From Motiliproteus sp036964625 (GTDB taxonomy: Bacteria > Pseudomonadota > Gammaproteobacteria > Pseudomonadales > Balneatricaceae), in the NCBI GenBank assembly GCA_036964625.1, contig JBALTG010000075.1:1-21958 (forward strand): a DNA stretch of 21,958 nt, in the 5' to 3' direction. Position numbers and translations under genes: made by a program. Numbering within the stretch: position 1 is the stretch's first letter; each line of letters begins with the position of its first letter. This document shows, piece by piece, positions 14,725 through 21,958 of the stretch. The notes under the pieces were generated by a model. It was given only the letters and a program-made list of their open reading frames with translations, made no database searches and was not told the DNA's origin.

Positions 14725-16824
14725 ATGACTGACCTATCCCTGTACCGAAACATCGGCATCTTCGCTCACGTTGATGCGGGTAAGACCACCACCACCGAGC
14801 GTATCCTGAAGCTGACCGGTAAGATCCACAAGACCGGTGAAGTTCACGATGGTGCTGCGACCACCGACTTCATGGAGCAGGAGCAAGAGCGGGGTATTAC
14901 TATCCAGTCGGCCGCGACAACCTGTTACTGGAAAGATCACCGCTTCAACATCATCGACACTCCCGGTCACGTCGACTTCACGGTTGAAGTTTACCGTTCA
15001 TTGAAAGTTCTCGACGGTGGTGTGGGGGTGTTCTGTGGTTCGGGTGGTGTAGAGCCTCAGTCCGAAACTAACTGGCGTTATGCTAACGAATCCAAAGTTG
15101 CACGGGTTATCTTCGTCAATAAGCTGGACCGTATGGGCGCCGACTTCCTGCGCGTTGTCGATCAGGTTGAGAAGGTCCTGGGTGCCAATCCGCTGGTCAT
15201 GGTGCTGCCGATCGGTATCGAAGAAAACTTCGTCGGTCTGGTTGATCTGCTGACTCGTAAGGCATACGTCTGGGACGACACTGGCCTGCCAGAGAACTTC
15301 GAGATCGTTGCTATCCCTGAGGATATGGTAGAGCAGGTCGAAGAATACCGCGAGATGATGATCGAAAAAGCGGTCGAACAAGACGATGACCTGATGATGG
15401 CGTATATGGACGGTGAAGAGCCTTCTATCGACGATATCAAGCGCTGCATCCGTAAAGGCACCATCGCCCTGGATTTCTTCCCGACCTTCTGTGGTTCTGC
15501 GTTTAAGAACAAAGGTGTTCAGATAATTCTGGATGCGGTAGTTGATTACCTGCCCAGCCCGACCGATGTTCCGTCGCAGCCACTGACTGACGAAGAAGGC
15601 GAGCCTACCGGTGAAGTGGCCCTGGTTTCGACCGAAGAGCCGCTGCGCGCGCTGGCGTTCAAGATCATGGATGACCGTTTCGGCGCCCTGACCTTCGTGC
15701 GTATCTACTCGGGCGTGCTGGAAAAAGGCAACAGTATCCTCAACTCCTTTACCGGTAAGACCGAACGTATCGGTCGTATGGTTGAGATGCACGCCAATGA
15801 CCGTAACGAGATCGATCGCGCACAGGCGGGCGATATCATCGCCATCGTCGGGATGAAGAACGTTCAGACCGGTCACACCCTCTGCGATCCAAAGCATCCC
15901 TGTACTCTGGAAGCGATGGTCTTCCCGGAGCCGGTCATCTCTATCGCCGTTGCGCCGAAAGACAAAGGTGGATCTGAGAAGATGGGTATCGCGATCGGCA
16001 AGATGATCGCTGAAGATCCTTCGTTCCGGGTTGAAACTGACGAAGATTCTGGCGAGACCATCCTTAAGGGAATGGGTGAGCTGCACCTGGATATCAAGGT
16101 CGATATCTTGAAGCGGACTTACGGCGTTGATCTGGAAGTGGGTCAGCCGCAGGTGGCCTACCGTGAAACGATCACCGAGCCGCTGGAAGATTCCTACACC
16201 CACAAGAAGCAGTCGGGTGGATCGGGCCAGTTCGGTAAGATCGACTACAACATCAAGCCAGGCGAGCCAGGTAGCGGTTTCGTATTCACCTCTAAGGTTG
16301 TGGGTGGTAACGTGCCTAAGGAGTTCTTCCCGGCCGTTGAGAAAGGCTTCAAGAGCATGATGGGTACCGGCCCTGTGGCTGGCTTCCCAGTACTCGACGT
16401 TGAATTCGAACTGTTCGACGGTGGTTTCCACGCCGTTGACTCCTCGGCTATCGCGTTTGAATTGGCCGCTCGTGGCGCCTTCCGTCAGTCCATGCCTAAG
16501 GCGGGTCCACAGCTGATCGAGCCGATCATGAATGTCGATGTGTTCACCCCGGACGATCACGTGGGTGATGTGATCGGCGACCTGAACCGTCGTCGCGGCA
16601 TGATCAAAGATCAGATGGCTGGCGTGACCGGTGTTCGAATCAAGGCCGACGTGCCGCTGTCCGAGATGTTCGGTTACATCGGAACCCTGCGTACCATGAC
16701 CTCCGGTCGTGGCCAGTTCTCGATGGAGTTCGCTCACTACCTGCCGTGCCCAAGCTCAGTGTCTGAGAAAGTGGTTGCCGCAGAGATCGAGCGTAAAGCA
16801 GCTAAGGCTAAAGCTAAGAAGTAA
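14725..16824 (+). CDS. fusA2: Elongation factor G paralogue (EF-G2 type)
   Basis: Ribosomal translocase GTPase, 699 residues, full length. G-domain motifs are all intact: AHVDAGKTTTTER (P-loop, about 14-26), RGITIQSAATT (switch I), DTPGH, NKLDRMGADF and CGSAFKNKG. Domains II-V follow, with the domain IV tip around GGSGQFGKID and the Lys-rich C-terminus. It lacks the str-operon neighbours (rpsL, rpsG, tuf), and its N-terminus (MTDLSLYRNIGIFAHVD, KLTGKIHKTGEVHDG, TTDFMEQEQERG) resembles the second EF-G of Vibrio and Pseudomonas rather than the str-operon copy, hence fusA2. In P. aeruginosa the two EF-Gs are reported to divide recycling and translocation. The gene is monocistronic, with its own promoter and terminator, and its codon usage is strongly biased, implying high expression. 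It could still be the only EF-G; the rest of the genome would decide. Confidence 0.9.
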   Translation: MTDLSLYRNIGIFAHVDAGKTTTTERILKLTGKIHKTGEVHDGAATTDFMEQEQERGITIQSAATTCYWKDHRFNIIDTPGHVDFTVEVYRSLKVLDGGVGVFCGSGGVEPQSETNWRYANESKVARVIFVNKLDRMGADFLRVVDQVEKVLGANPLVMVLPIGIEENFVGLVDLLTRKAYVWDDTGLPENFEIVAIPEDMVEQVEEYREMMIEKAVEQDDDLMMAYMDGEEPSIDDIKRCIRKGTIALDFFPTFCGSAFKNKGVQIILDAVVDYLPSPTDVPSQPLTDEEGEPTGEVALVSTEEPLRALAFKIMDDRFGALTFVRIYSGVLEKGNSILNSFTGKTERIGRMVEMHANDRNEIDRAQAGDIIAIVGMKNVQTGHTLCDPKHPCTLEAMVFPEPVISIAVAPKDKGGSEKMGIAIGKMIAEDPSFRVETDEDSGETILKGMGELHLDIKVDILKRTYGVDLEVGQPQVAYRETITEPLEDSYTHKKQSGGSGQFGKIDYNIKPGEPGSGFVFTSKVVGGNVPKEFFPAVEKGFKSMMGTGPVAGFPVLDVEFELFDGGFHAVDSSAIAFELAARGAFRQSMPKAGPQLIEPIMNVDVFTPDDHVGDVIGDLNRRRGMIKDQMAGVTGVRIKADVPLSEMFGYIGTLRTMTSGRGQFSMEFAHYLPCPSSVSEKVVAAEIERKAAKAKAKK

Positions 16825-16852
16825 TTCTACTTAGTCAGCGTTTGCTGTTAAT

Positions 16853-16885
16853 AAACCCGGTGATGTAGATCACCGGGTTTTTTTT
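16853..16885 (+). terminator. Strong intrinsic terminator of the EF-G gene
   Basis: AAACCCGGTGAT (16853-16864) and ATCACCGGGTTT (16869-16880) form a perfect 12-bp stem with a four-base loop, followed by an uninterrupted T-run through 16885. It isolates the EF-G gene from the trp genes. Confidence 0.95.
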
Positions 16886-17031
16886 GCGCGGCTGAAAACG
16901 CCCTGGACGTGGTTAGCCTTTGGCGTAGATCGCTGTTTTTGTGGTAGCATTCTGCACCTACTGGGCGCGCTAATTAAGCTATTGGCGCTGGCTAGGGTGA
17001 ATTGCTAAGAGACATTAAAAAGGGTTTGGCT

Positions 17032-17610
17032 GTGCTGTTGATGATCGATAATTACGACTCTTTTACCTATAACATCGTCCAGTATTTTGGTGAGCTGGGT
17101 GCGGACGTGCAGGTGTACCGTAACGATGACATCAGCATCGAGCAGATCGAGGCGCTACAACCCGATCAACTGGTCATATCCCCGGGTCCCTGCACTCCCA
17201 GCGAGGCCGGTATCTCTGTTGCTGCAATAAAATATTTTGCCGGTAAGTTACCGATCCTCGGCATCTGTCTGGGTCATCAGAGTATCGCTCAGGCCTTCGG
17301 GGGTCATATTATTCGCGCCGGTCAGGTGATGCACGGTAAGGTCTCGAACGTCCATCATCGTGATCAGGGGGTGTTCAAGGGGCTCTCTAATCCGTTTGCC
17401 GCGACCCGCTACCATTCGTTGGTGATTGAGCAGGACAGCATTCCTGATTGCCTGGAAGTGACCGCCTGGACCGAAACAGCAGCGGGAGCGGTGGAGGAGA
17501 TCATGGGAGTACGGCATAAAACTCTCGCTATCGAAGGTGTGCAGTTCCATCCTGAATCGATCCTGACCGAGCACGGTCATGACATGTTGAGAAATTTTCT
17601 CGAACGTTAA
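17032..17610 (+). CDS. trpG: Anthranilate synthase glutamine amidotransferase component TrpG
   Basis: TrpG hydrolyses glutamine and passes ammonia to TrpE for anthranilate synthesis; in many bacteria the same subunit also serves PabB in folate synthesis. The product (192 residues) is a class I glutamine amidotransferase with oxyanion segment SPGPCTPSEAG, nucleophile Cys79 in GICLGHQS, and His173/Glu175 in VQFHPES. I start it at GTG 17032, giving MLLMIDNYDSFTYN as in Pseudomonas TrpG; ATG 17041 is the alternative, and upstream TTG 17002 would add unrelated residues. Only a weak AAGGG precedes the start. trpE is not adjacent: the EF-G gene and its terminator lie upstream. A possible but weak promoter (TAGCAT at 16945-16950) precedes it. 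Followed by trpD after 47 bases. Confidence 0.95.
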   Translation: MLLMIDNYDSFTYNIVQYFGELGADVQVYRNDDISIEQIEALQPDQLVISPGPCTPSEAGISVAAIKYFAGKLPILGICLGHQSIAQAFGGHIIRAGQVMHGKVSNVHHRDQGVFKGLSNPFAATRYHSLVIEQDSIPDCLEVTAWTETAAGAVEEIMGVRHKTLAIEGVQFHPESILTEHGHDMLRNFLER

Positions 17611-17657
17611 CTGTATTTTATTATTTTAAAGATACCCCCCCGAACAGGAGACATGCG

Positions 17658-18692
17658 ATGGATATCCAGGCGGCGATTAAAGCGCTGACCGAGCGTCAGG
17701 ACCTGACTGCGGAGCAGATGCAGTCGGTGATGCGTACGATCATGACCGGTGCGGCAACCCCGGCACAGATCGGCGGTTTCCTGATCGCGCTGCGAATGAA
17801 GGGCGAGACCGTAGATGAGGTCGTGGGGGCTGCGCGGGTGATGCGCGAGCTTGCGACCGCCGTGCCGGTTGGTGGTGAGCATATCGTCGATACCTGCGGC
17901 ACGGGGGGGGATGGTGCGGGTATTTTTAATGTCTCCACGGCGGCGGCCTTCGTGGTTGCTGCTGCTGGTGGTCAGGTCGCCAAGCATGGCAATCGCTCGG
18001 TATCAAGCTCCACCGGGAGTGCCGATGTGCTGGAGGCTGCGGGGGTGAATTTGAACCTTAGTCCGGAACAGGTTGCCAGTTGCATCACTCAGCTGGGTGT
18101 CGGCTTTATGTTTGCGCCGGCACATCACAGTGCGATGAAGCATGCTATCGGTCCTCGCCGGGAGATGGGCGTGCGGACGGTGTTCAATGTGCTGGGGCCG
18201 CTGACCAATCCGGCCGGTGCGCCGAATCAGGTGCTGGGGGTGTTTAGCCGCGAGTGGCTACGCCCTTTGGCTGAAGTGTTGCAGCACCTGGGCAGCCGCC
18301 ATGTGATGCTGGTGCATGCCGAAGATGGTCTGGACGAGATCAGTATCGCCAGCCCGACCTACGTTGCAGAGCTCAAAGATGGCTTGATCAGTGAGTACCA
18401 ACTAACGCCCGAGCAGCTGGGGCTTAAGCGTGCGGTGTTGGATAGCCTGGTGGTCGACAACGCAGCACAGTCGCTGCAGTTGATCCGCAGCGTATTGGCG
18501 GGGGAGCAGAGCCCTGCCGCTGATATCATCATCCTCAATGCCGGTGCGGCGATCTATGTCGCGGGTCTGGTCGATTCACTGCAGGCGGGTGTTGAGCGTG
18601 CTGCTCAGATCCTTAAAAGCGGCGCGGCGCTACACAAGCTTGAGGCGTTGGCTAATGTCTCCAATACCCTGGCGGCCAAACCCGAGCAGTAG
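17658..18692 (+). CDS. trpD: Anthranilate phosphoribosyltransferase
   Basis: Second step of tryptophan synthesis: transfers phosphoribose from PRPP to anthranilate. The 344-residue product has the PRPP-binding glycine loop DTCGTGGDG (78-86), KHGNRSVSS beginning at Lys109, GSADVLEAAGV, the anthranilate-site region FAPAHHSAMKH, and the Mg-binding acidic pair in DGLDEIS. ATG 17658 follows GGAG (17646-17649) with an eight-base gap. A free-standing TrpD, not fused to TrpG as in enterobacteria. The C-terminal codons GAG-CAG-TAG form the left arm of a terminator-like hairpin, so expression of trpC may be separated from trpGD. Confidence 0.97.
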   Translation: MDIQAAIKALTERQDLTAEQMQSVMRTIMTGAATPAQIGGFLIALRMKGETVDEVVGAARVMRELATAVPVGGEHIVDTCGTGGDGAGIFNVSTAAAFVVAAAGGQVAKHGNRSVSSSTGSADVLEAAGVNLNLSPEQVASCITQLGVGFMFAPAHHSAMKHAIGPRREMGVRTVFNVLGPLTNPAGAPNQVLGVFSREWLRPLAEVLQHLGSRHVMLVHAEDGLDEISIASPTYVAELKDGLISEYQLTPEQLGLKRAVLDSLVVDNAAQSLQLIRSVLAGEQSPAADIIILNAGAAIYVAGLVDSLQAGVERAAQILKSGAALHKLEALANVSNTLAAKPEQ

Positions 18693-18724
18693 ATCAGGAC
18701 TAAGTCCGACAGACTGCTCGTTTT
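18683..18724 (+). terminator. Terminator-like hairpin between trpD and trpC
   Basis: CGAGCAGT (18683-18690, spanning the trpD stop) pairs perfectly with ACTGCTCG (18713-18720), followed by TTTTAATTTT. Inside the 22-base loop GGAC-TAA-GTCC (18697-18707) can form a second small stem. The long interior makes this a weaker terminator than a compact hairpin; partial termination or transcript processing between trpD and trpC is plausible. Confidence 0.5.
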
Positions 18725-18771
18725 AATTTTCCATTTTTAATTTTCTATAGTTAACAAGGGCGCTCTGAGCG

Positions 18772-19578
18772 ATGAACACTCCGACAATCCTGCTTAAAAT
18801 ACTCCAGCGCAAGCGTCAAGAGGTCGCCGAGCGCAGTGCTCAGGTTTCAATCGAGGCGCTGCAGTTGCAGATCAAGCAGCAGTCCGATCCTGGCTATGCC
18901 CCTCGGGGGTTTGTTAAGGCATTGCGCAGCAGTATCGCGGCCGGACGTTCGGCCGTGATCGCCGAGGCCAAGAAAGCCTCGCCGAGTAAGGGGGTGATTC
19001 GGGAACACTTTGATCCAGCCGCCATTGCCCGCAGTTACCAGCAGGGTGGTGCCAGTTGTCTGTCGGTGTTGACCGATGTGGATTTCTTTCAGGGGGCGGA
19101 TACTTATCTGCAACAGGCGCGTGACGCCTGCCAGCTACCGGTGATCCGTAAAGACTTCTTCGTTGACCCCTACCAGGTCTACGAGGCGCGCGTGCTGGGT
19201 GCCGATTGTATCCTGCTGATCGTTGCGGCGCTGGATGATCAGGCATTGCAGCAGCTCAACGATCTGGCCCGGTTGTTGGGTATGGATGTGCTGATCGAAG
19301 TGCACAACGCGGACGAGCTGGAGCGGGCGCTGAGGGTGGATGCCAAGCTGGTGGGGATCAATAATCGAGATCTGCACAGTTTTGAGGTCAGCCTCGACAA
19401 CACCTACCAGTTGCTGGATCGCATTCCGGGAGACTGCCTGGTGGTCACCGAGAGCGGTATTCAGAGTCGCGAGGATGTTGCCGCGATGCACGCCCATCAG
19501 GTACATGCGTTTCTGGTTGGCGAGGCCTTTATGCGCGCCGAGGACCCCGGTCAGCAACTTCAGGCGCTGTTTGAGTAG
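18772..19578 (+). CDS. trpC: Indole-3-glycerol-phosphate synthase
   Basis: Fourth step of tryptophan synthesis: ring closure of CdRP to indole-3-glycerol phosphate. A monofunctional TIM-barrel enzyme of 268 residues with the family motifs in order: N-terminal ILQRKRQEV, IAEAKKASPSKG (catalytic Lys), RKDFFVDPYQVYEAR (catalytic Lys), GADCILLI, LIEVHNADEL (catalytic Glu), GINNRDLHSFEV and VTESGI near the C-terminus. Not fused to TrpF, unlike the enterobacterial protein. ATG 18772 has only AAGGG (18756-18760) at a long distance. A TATAGT (18746-18751) in the AT-rich leader might provide a secondary promoter. Its last 15 bases belong to a tandem duplication that extends into the next gene. Confidence 0.96.
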   Translation: MNTPTILLKILQRKRQEVAERSAQVSIEALQLQIKQQSDPGYAPRGFVKALRSSIAAGRSAVIAEAKKASPSKGVIREHFDPAAIARSYQQGGASCLSVLTDVDFFQGADTYLQQARDACQLPVIRKDFFVDPYQVYEARVLGADCILLIVAALDDQALQQLNDLARLLGMDVLIEVHNADELERALRVDAKLVGINNRDLHSFEVSLDNTYQLLDRIPGDCLVVTESGIQSREDVAAMHAHQVHAFLVGEAFMRAEDPGQQLQALFE

Positions 19579-19696
19579 TTAATCCCCTTAATCTTTAGAG
19601 CGATGGCGAATATGATCGTCACCATCCTTTATGCGCTGTTTGAGTCGTTAGTTCCCCTTAATATTTAGAGCGATAGCTGATATGAATGTCACCATC
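19564..19696 (+). repeat. Degenerate tandem duplication across the trpC/osmC junction
   Basis: Copy 1 (19564-19626) begins at GCGCTGTTTGAG in the last codons of trpC and runs through an ATG-ATC-GTC-ACC-ATC. Copy 2 (19633-19696) begins with the identical GCGCTGTTTGAG and runs through ATG-AAT-GTC-ACC-ATC, which are the real first codons of the OsmC-family gene. By eye about 55 of 64 aligned columns match, with one single-base indel; the period is 69-70 bases. Copy 1 thus supplies the trpC end and copy 2 the osmC start; the middle holds a vestigial trpC tail and a vestigial osmC start, which would encode an 18-residue peptide (19612-19668). Confidence 0.85.
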
Positions 19697-20104
19697 AAGT
19701 GGGCGGGTGATGCCCGTTTCGACGGCACCACCGGCACCGGTCATACCTACAGCATGGATGGCCCCGAGGATCATGGCGGCAAGAATCGGGGGCCGCGTCC
19801 GATGGAGATGCTGTTGTTGGGTCTGGGGGGTTGTTCCAGTTTCGATGTGATGACCATCCTTAAGAAAACCCGTCAGGATGTCACCGATTGCCGTGCCGAG
19901 ATCAGCGCCGAGCGGGCGGATGCCGTGCCTGCCGTGTTTACCAAGATCCATCTCCACTTTGTGGTCTCGGGGCGTAAGCTGAAAGAAGCCCATGTTAAGC
20001 GCGCCGTGAGTCTATCCGCCGAACAGTACTGTTCCGCCTCGATCATGCTGGAGAAGGGTGGGGTCGAAATTAGCCACAGCTATCAGTTGGTCGAGGTCGA
20101 CTAG
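19682..20104 (+). CDS. OsmC/YhfA-family protein
   Basis: A 140-residue protein of the OsmC superfamily. Both characteristic cysteines are present: Cys51 in GLGGCSSFDVM and Cys117 in SAEQYCSASIM. OsmC and Ohr members reduce organic hydroperoxides with such a pair; the sequence pattern here (RPMEMLLLGLGGCSS, VKRAVSLSAEQYCS) is closer to the YhfA branch, whose substrate is not settled. Starts at ATG 19682 in the second copy of the junction repeat; the equivalent ATG in the first copy (19612) is followed by a stop after 18 codons. OsmC-family genes also follow trpC closely in Pseudomonas. Ends 120 bases before the convergent polyphosphate kinase gene. Confidence 0.88.
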   Translation: MNVTIKWAGDARFDGTTGTGHTYSMDGPEDHGGKNRGPRPMEMLLLGLGGCSSFDVMTILKKTRQDVTDCRAEISAERADAVPAVFTKIHLHFVVSGRKLKEAHVKRAVSLSAEQYCSASIMLEKGGVEISHSYQLVEVD

Positions 20105-20165
20105 TTTGTTATGTCGGTTGTTTGTTGTCCCGGCTAATCGTCCCTGCTAACCATCCCCTTGCATG

Positions 20166-20195
20166 ACCCGAGCGCAGCTTGGCGCTGCGCCGGGT
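20166..20195. repeat. Strong GC hairpin between convergent genes
   Basis: ACCCG-A-GCGCAGC (20166-20178) pairs with GCTGCGC-CGGGT (20184-20195) around a five-base loop: a 12-bp stem with one bulged A. Neither strand has a T-run next to it, so it is not a canonical intrinsic terminator. It may be a transcript-end stabiliser or a REP-like sequence. A second perfect hairpin, GCTGTC-TAG-GACAGC (20220-20234), covers the stop codon of the polyphosphate kinase gene. Confidence 0.6.
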
Positions 20196-20224
20196 TGGTT
20201 GCAGCGGCAGGGTTAAGGGGCTGT

Positions 20225-21088
20225 CTAGGACAGCTCTTCCTGTACTGTTTTGACGATGCGCCGATCCAATATCAGAATCTCGTCGTTTTTGTCGGGATAG
20301 TCGAACTGCCTAAGCATGTAGCGGATCGCATTAACCCTAGCGAGTTTCTTATCATCTGATTTGATCACGGTCCAGGACGCATCCATGGTGCTGGTCTGGT
20401 AAAGCATCTCCTCCTTGGCGAATTTGTATTCATCCCATAGGTTTTGAGACTCCAGATCACAGGGTGAGAGTTTCCACATTTTTAAAAAGTCGGTCTCCCG
20501 CTTTTTAAAGCGCCGCTGTTGCTCTTTCTTGCTGACGGAGAAATAAAATTTCATCAGGCGAATGCCTGAGCGTACCAGCATGCGTTCAAATTCGGGTACA
20601 GCGCGCAGGAATTCTCTGATTTCAGCGGCCGTGCAAAATTTCATGACGCGCTCAACCCCTGCGCGGTTATACCAACTGCGGTCGAAGAGGACGATCTCAC
20701 CCGCGCTGGGTAGGTGCTGAACGTAACGTTGGAAATACCACTGGTTTTTTTCAAGATCGGTAGGTTTTTCCAGAGCCACCACGCGACAGCCACGCGGGTT
20801 GAGATGCTCGACCACGCGCTTGATGGTCCCGCCTTTGCCTGCTGCATCACGGCCCTCGAACAGGGCGCAGACCTTGATTCCCTCCTGTTTTACCCAGCTC
20901 TGCAACTTCAGTAGCTCGACATGAAGCGGCTGCATGGCTTGGAGGTAATTTTTCTCCTTCATCTTTGGTTGCTGTTTGCCGCGTCGCTCATCGTTCGAGG
21001 GTATCTCTCCTTTATCCTCCAGCGCACTCTGAGATTTGCCCCCGATGACACAGCTAGCACTCTCTTTTTTAACCATGGTGATGCCCAT
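20225..21088 (-). CDS. ppk2: Polyphosphate kinase 2
   Basis: PPK2 enzymes use inorganic polyphosphate to phosphorylate nucleoside diphosphates (or monophosphates in other classes). The 287-residue product is a single-domain member with Walker A GRDAAGKGG (79-87), the lid-region KPTDLEKNQWYFQRY (108-122) and Walker B FDRSWYNRAGVE (135-146). Single-domain architecture and these motifs fit class I, which acts on ADP/GDP; class assignment is an inference. The first 40 or so residues are polar and low in conservation, and ATG 21076 (residue 5) is an equally plausible start. A TATAAT -10 lies at 21108-21113 on the - strand. It is separated from upstream purD by a strong terminator, so it is its own transcription unit. 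Confidence 0.93.
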   Translation of the reverse strand: MGITMVKKESASCVIGGKSQSALEDKGEIPSNDERRGKQQPKMKEKNYLQAMQPLHVELLKLQSWVKQEGIKVCALFEGRDAAGKGGTIKRVVEHLNPRGCRVVALEKPTDLEKNQWYFQRYVQHLPSAGEIVLFDRSWYNRAGVERVMKFCTAAEIREFLRAVPEFERMLVRSGIRLMKFYFSVSKKEQQRRFKKRETDFLKMWKLSPCDLESQNLWDEYKFAKEEMLYQTSTMDASWTVIKSDDKKLARVNAIRYMLRQFDYPDKNDEILILDRRIVKTVQEELS

Positions 21089-21107
21089 AATTGCTCTGCT
21101 CGGGTTG

Positions 21108-21113
21108 ATTATA
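21108..21113 (-). promoter_or_regulatory. -10 element of the polyphosphate kinase gene
   Basis: Perfect TATAAT on the - strand, 19 bases upstream of ATG 21088; transcription would start around 21101, leaving a very short leader. No convincing -35 is found 16-19 bases upstream. A small palindrome, GTCTTA-T-TAAGAC (21182-21194), lies further upstream. The gap 21089-21230 holds nothing else I can recognise. Confidence 0.4.
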
Positions 21114-21230
21114 AGCCGCTCTGGGCTTGGGCCTTACGTCTGTATTGATCCCACCGCCAAACGGCTAAATGGGCAGTGCAGGTCTTATTAAGACTAGTGA
21201 AATTATTTACCCTCGCCCAGTCCGGCAGAC

Positions 21231-21257
21231 AAAAAAAGGGGGCTCCATAGAGCCCCC
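21231..21257 (-). terminator. Intrinsic terminator of purD
   Basis: Read on the - strand, GGGGGCTC pairs perfectly with GAGCCCCC (8 bp, four-base loop, 21238-21257), followed by seven T (complement of 21231-21237). It lies 26 bases after the purD stop and ends purD transcription before the polyphosphate kinase promoter. Confidence 0.95.
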
Positions 21258-21283
21258 TGTTTGAATCCGCAGAACAGCTCTTG

Positions 21284-21958
21284 TTAAGAGTCGCTCTCGG
21301 TTTCGCGCGCGATCGCCCGGTAGGCGATGTCATTGCGGTAGCTCATCCCTTTCCAGCTGACCTGCTTGAGCAGCGTGTAGGCTTTGGCTTGGGCATCGGT
21401 GACCGTCTCCCCCAGTGCCGTGGCGCAGAGCACGCGGCCTCCGGCGGTTACTACCTGGCCGTCTTGATTGGCGGTGCCGGCGTGAAACAGCTTGCTACCT
21501 TCAGCTTCAGTGGTCGGCAGGCTGATGGCGTCACCCTTGGGGTAGTCGCCAGGGTAGTTATTGGCGGCCAGGACCACGCCTACGGCTGGGCGTGGATCCC
21601 AGTCGGCGTGGGTCTGATCCAGCTTCTTTGCCAGTGCTGCCTGGCACAATTCGACCAGGCTGGATTTGAGTCGCATCAGGATCGGTTGGGTTTCGGGATC
21701 GCCGAAACGGCAGTTGTACTCGATGACCTTGGGGGTGCCATCCGCCATGATCATCAGCCCGGCATACAGGAAGCCGGTGTAGTCATTACCTTCGGCGGCC
21801 ATGCCGCGGATGGTGGGCATGATCACTTCGTTCATGACCCGGGCGTCGATCTCAGGAGTGACCACGGGTGCCGGGGAGTAGGCGCCCATGCCGCCGGTAT
21901 TGGGGCCTAAATCGCCATCCAGGGCGCGTTTGTGATCCTGGCTGGTGGCCATCGAGAG
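21284..21958 (-). CDS. purD: Phosphoribosylamine-glycine ligase, C-terminal part (runs off the window)
   Basis: PurD joins glycine to 5-phosphoribosylamine with ATP in de novo purine synthesis. About 225 residues are visible, roughly the second half of the ~430-residue ATP-grasp enzyme; the N-terminus lies beyond 21958. Family motifs: ATSQDHKRALDGDLGPNTGG (seen as two blocks, the second GPNTGGMGAYSPAP), VIEYNCRFGDPETQ containing the Mg-binding Glu and Asn of the ATP-grasp fold, and VVLAANNYPGDYPKG in the C-terminal domain. The internal ATG at 21952 is not the start, since the frame is open to the window edge. The stop at 21284-21286 is followed by a strong terminator. Confidence 0.95.
   Translation of the reverse strand, partial: LSMATSQDHKRALDGDLGPNTGGMGAYSPAPVVTPEIDARVMNEVIMPTIRGMAAEGNDYTGFLYAGLMIMADGTPKVIEYNCRFGDPETQPILMRLKSSLVELCQAALAKKLDQTHADWDPRPAVGVVLAANNYPGDYPKGDAISLPTTEAEGSKLFHAGTANQDGQVVTAGGRVLCATALGETVTDAQAKAYTLLKQVSWKGMSYRNDIAYRAIARETESDS

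Noticed and set aside
14998..16737. A 579-codon open frame on the - strand opposite the EF-G gene
   Set aside because: It is the mirror of a highly codon-biased, fully motif-supported EF-G gene. The predicted product resembles no domain and has no promoter or ribosome binding site.

Overview
The window looks like a chromosomal segment of a gammaproteobacterium, probably a marine member of the Oceanospirillales/Pseudomonadales. The evidence is a moderately GC-rich sequence, Pseudomonas-type gene pairs (mrcB followed by an LpoP-like lipoprotein; trpG-trpD-trpC followed by an OsmC-family gene), a Pseudomonas/Vibrio-type second elongation factor G, and a System I cytochrome c maturation (Ccm) locus. 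The taxonomic call is inference from gene content, not from a marker gene.

Layout. (1) 1-2047: a decayed PAS-GGDEF-EAL cyclic-di-GMP gene. It has a one-base frameshift in a T6 run (992-997) and a 240-bp non-autonomous inverted-repeat element (1578-1817) inserted into a TTAA site within the EAL domain. (2) 2127-6898: a compact + strand operon ccmI-ccmE-ccmF-ccmG plus a CopD-like membrane gene, covering apo-/holo-cytochrome handling and haem ligation. ccmABCD and ccmH are not in the window. (3) 6914-10047: three exported proteins of unknown role. A pentapeptide-repeat protein and a helical protein are on the - strand, and a tandem PilJ-type sensor-domain protein is on the + strand. (4) 10078-14580: a kinase-like/P-loop fusion protein divergent from mrcB (PBP1B), with overlapping -10 elements on the two strands; mrcB is followed by its probable lipoprotein activator lpoP. 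(5) 14590-16885: a stand-alone EF-G paralogue (fusA2 type) with its own promoter, a 9-bp operator-like inverted repeat and a strong terminator. (6) 17032-20104: trpG-trpD-trpC and an OsmC-family gene. There is a terminator-like hairpin between trpD and trpC and a degenerate tandem duplication across the trpC/osmC junction. (7) 20225-21958, - strand: a polyphosphate kinase 2 gene and the 3' part of purD, separated by a strong intrinsic terminator.

Most genes are well-known housekeeping functions. The parts that deserve a second look are the TTAA-flanked miniature element with its precise, reconstructable insertion site, the trio of uncharacterised exported proteins, the back-to-back mrcB promoter with a possible leaderless transcript, the palindrome over the fusA2 promoter, and the two structured trp intergenic regions. 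I see no CRISPR array, rRNA, tRNA, prophage or defence system. No gene-free stretch exceeds 300 bases.
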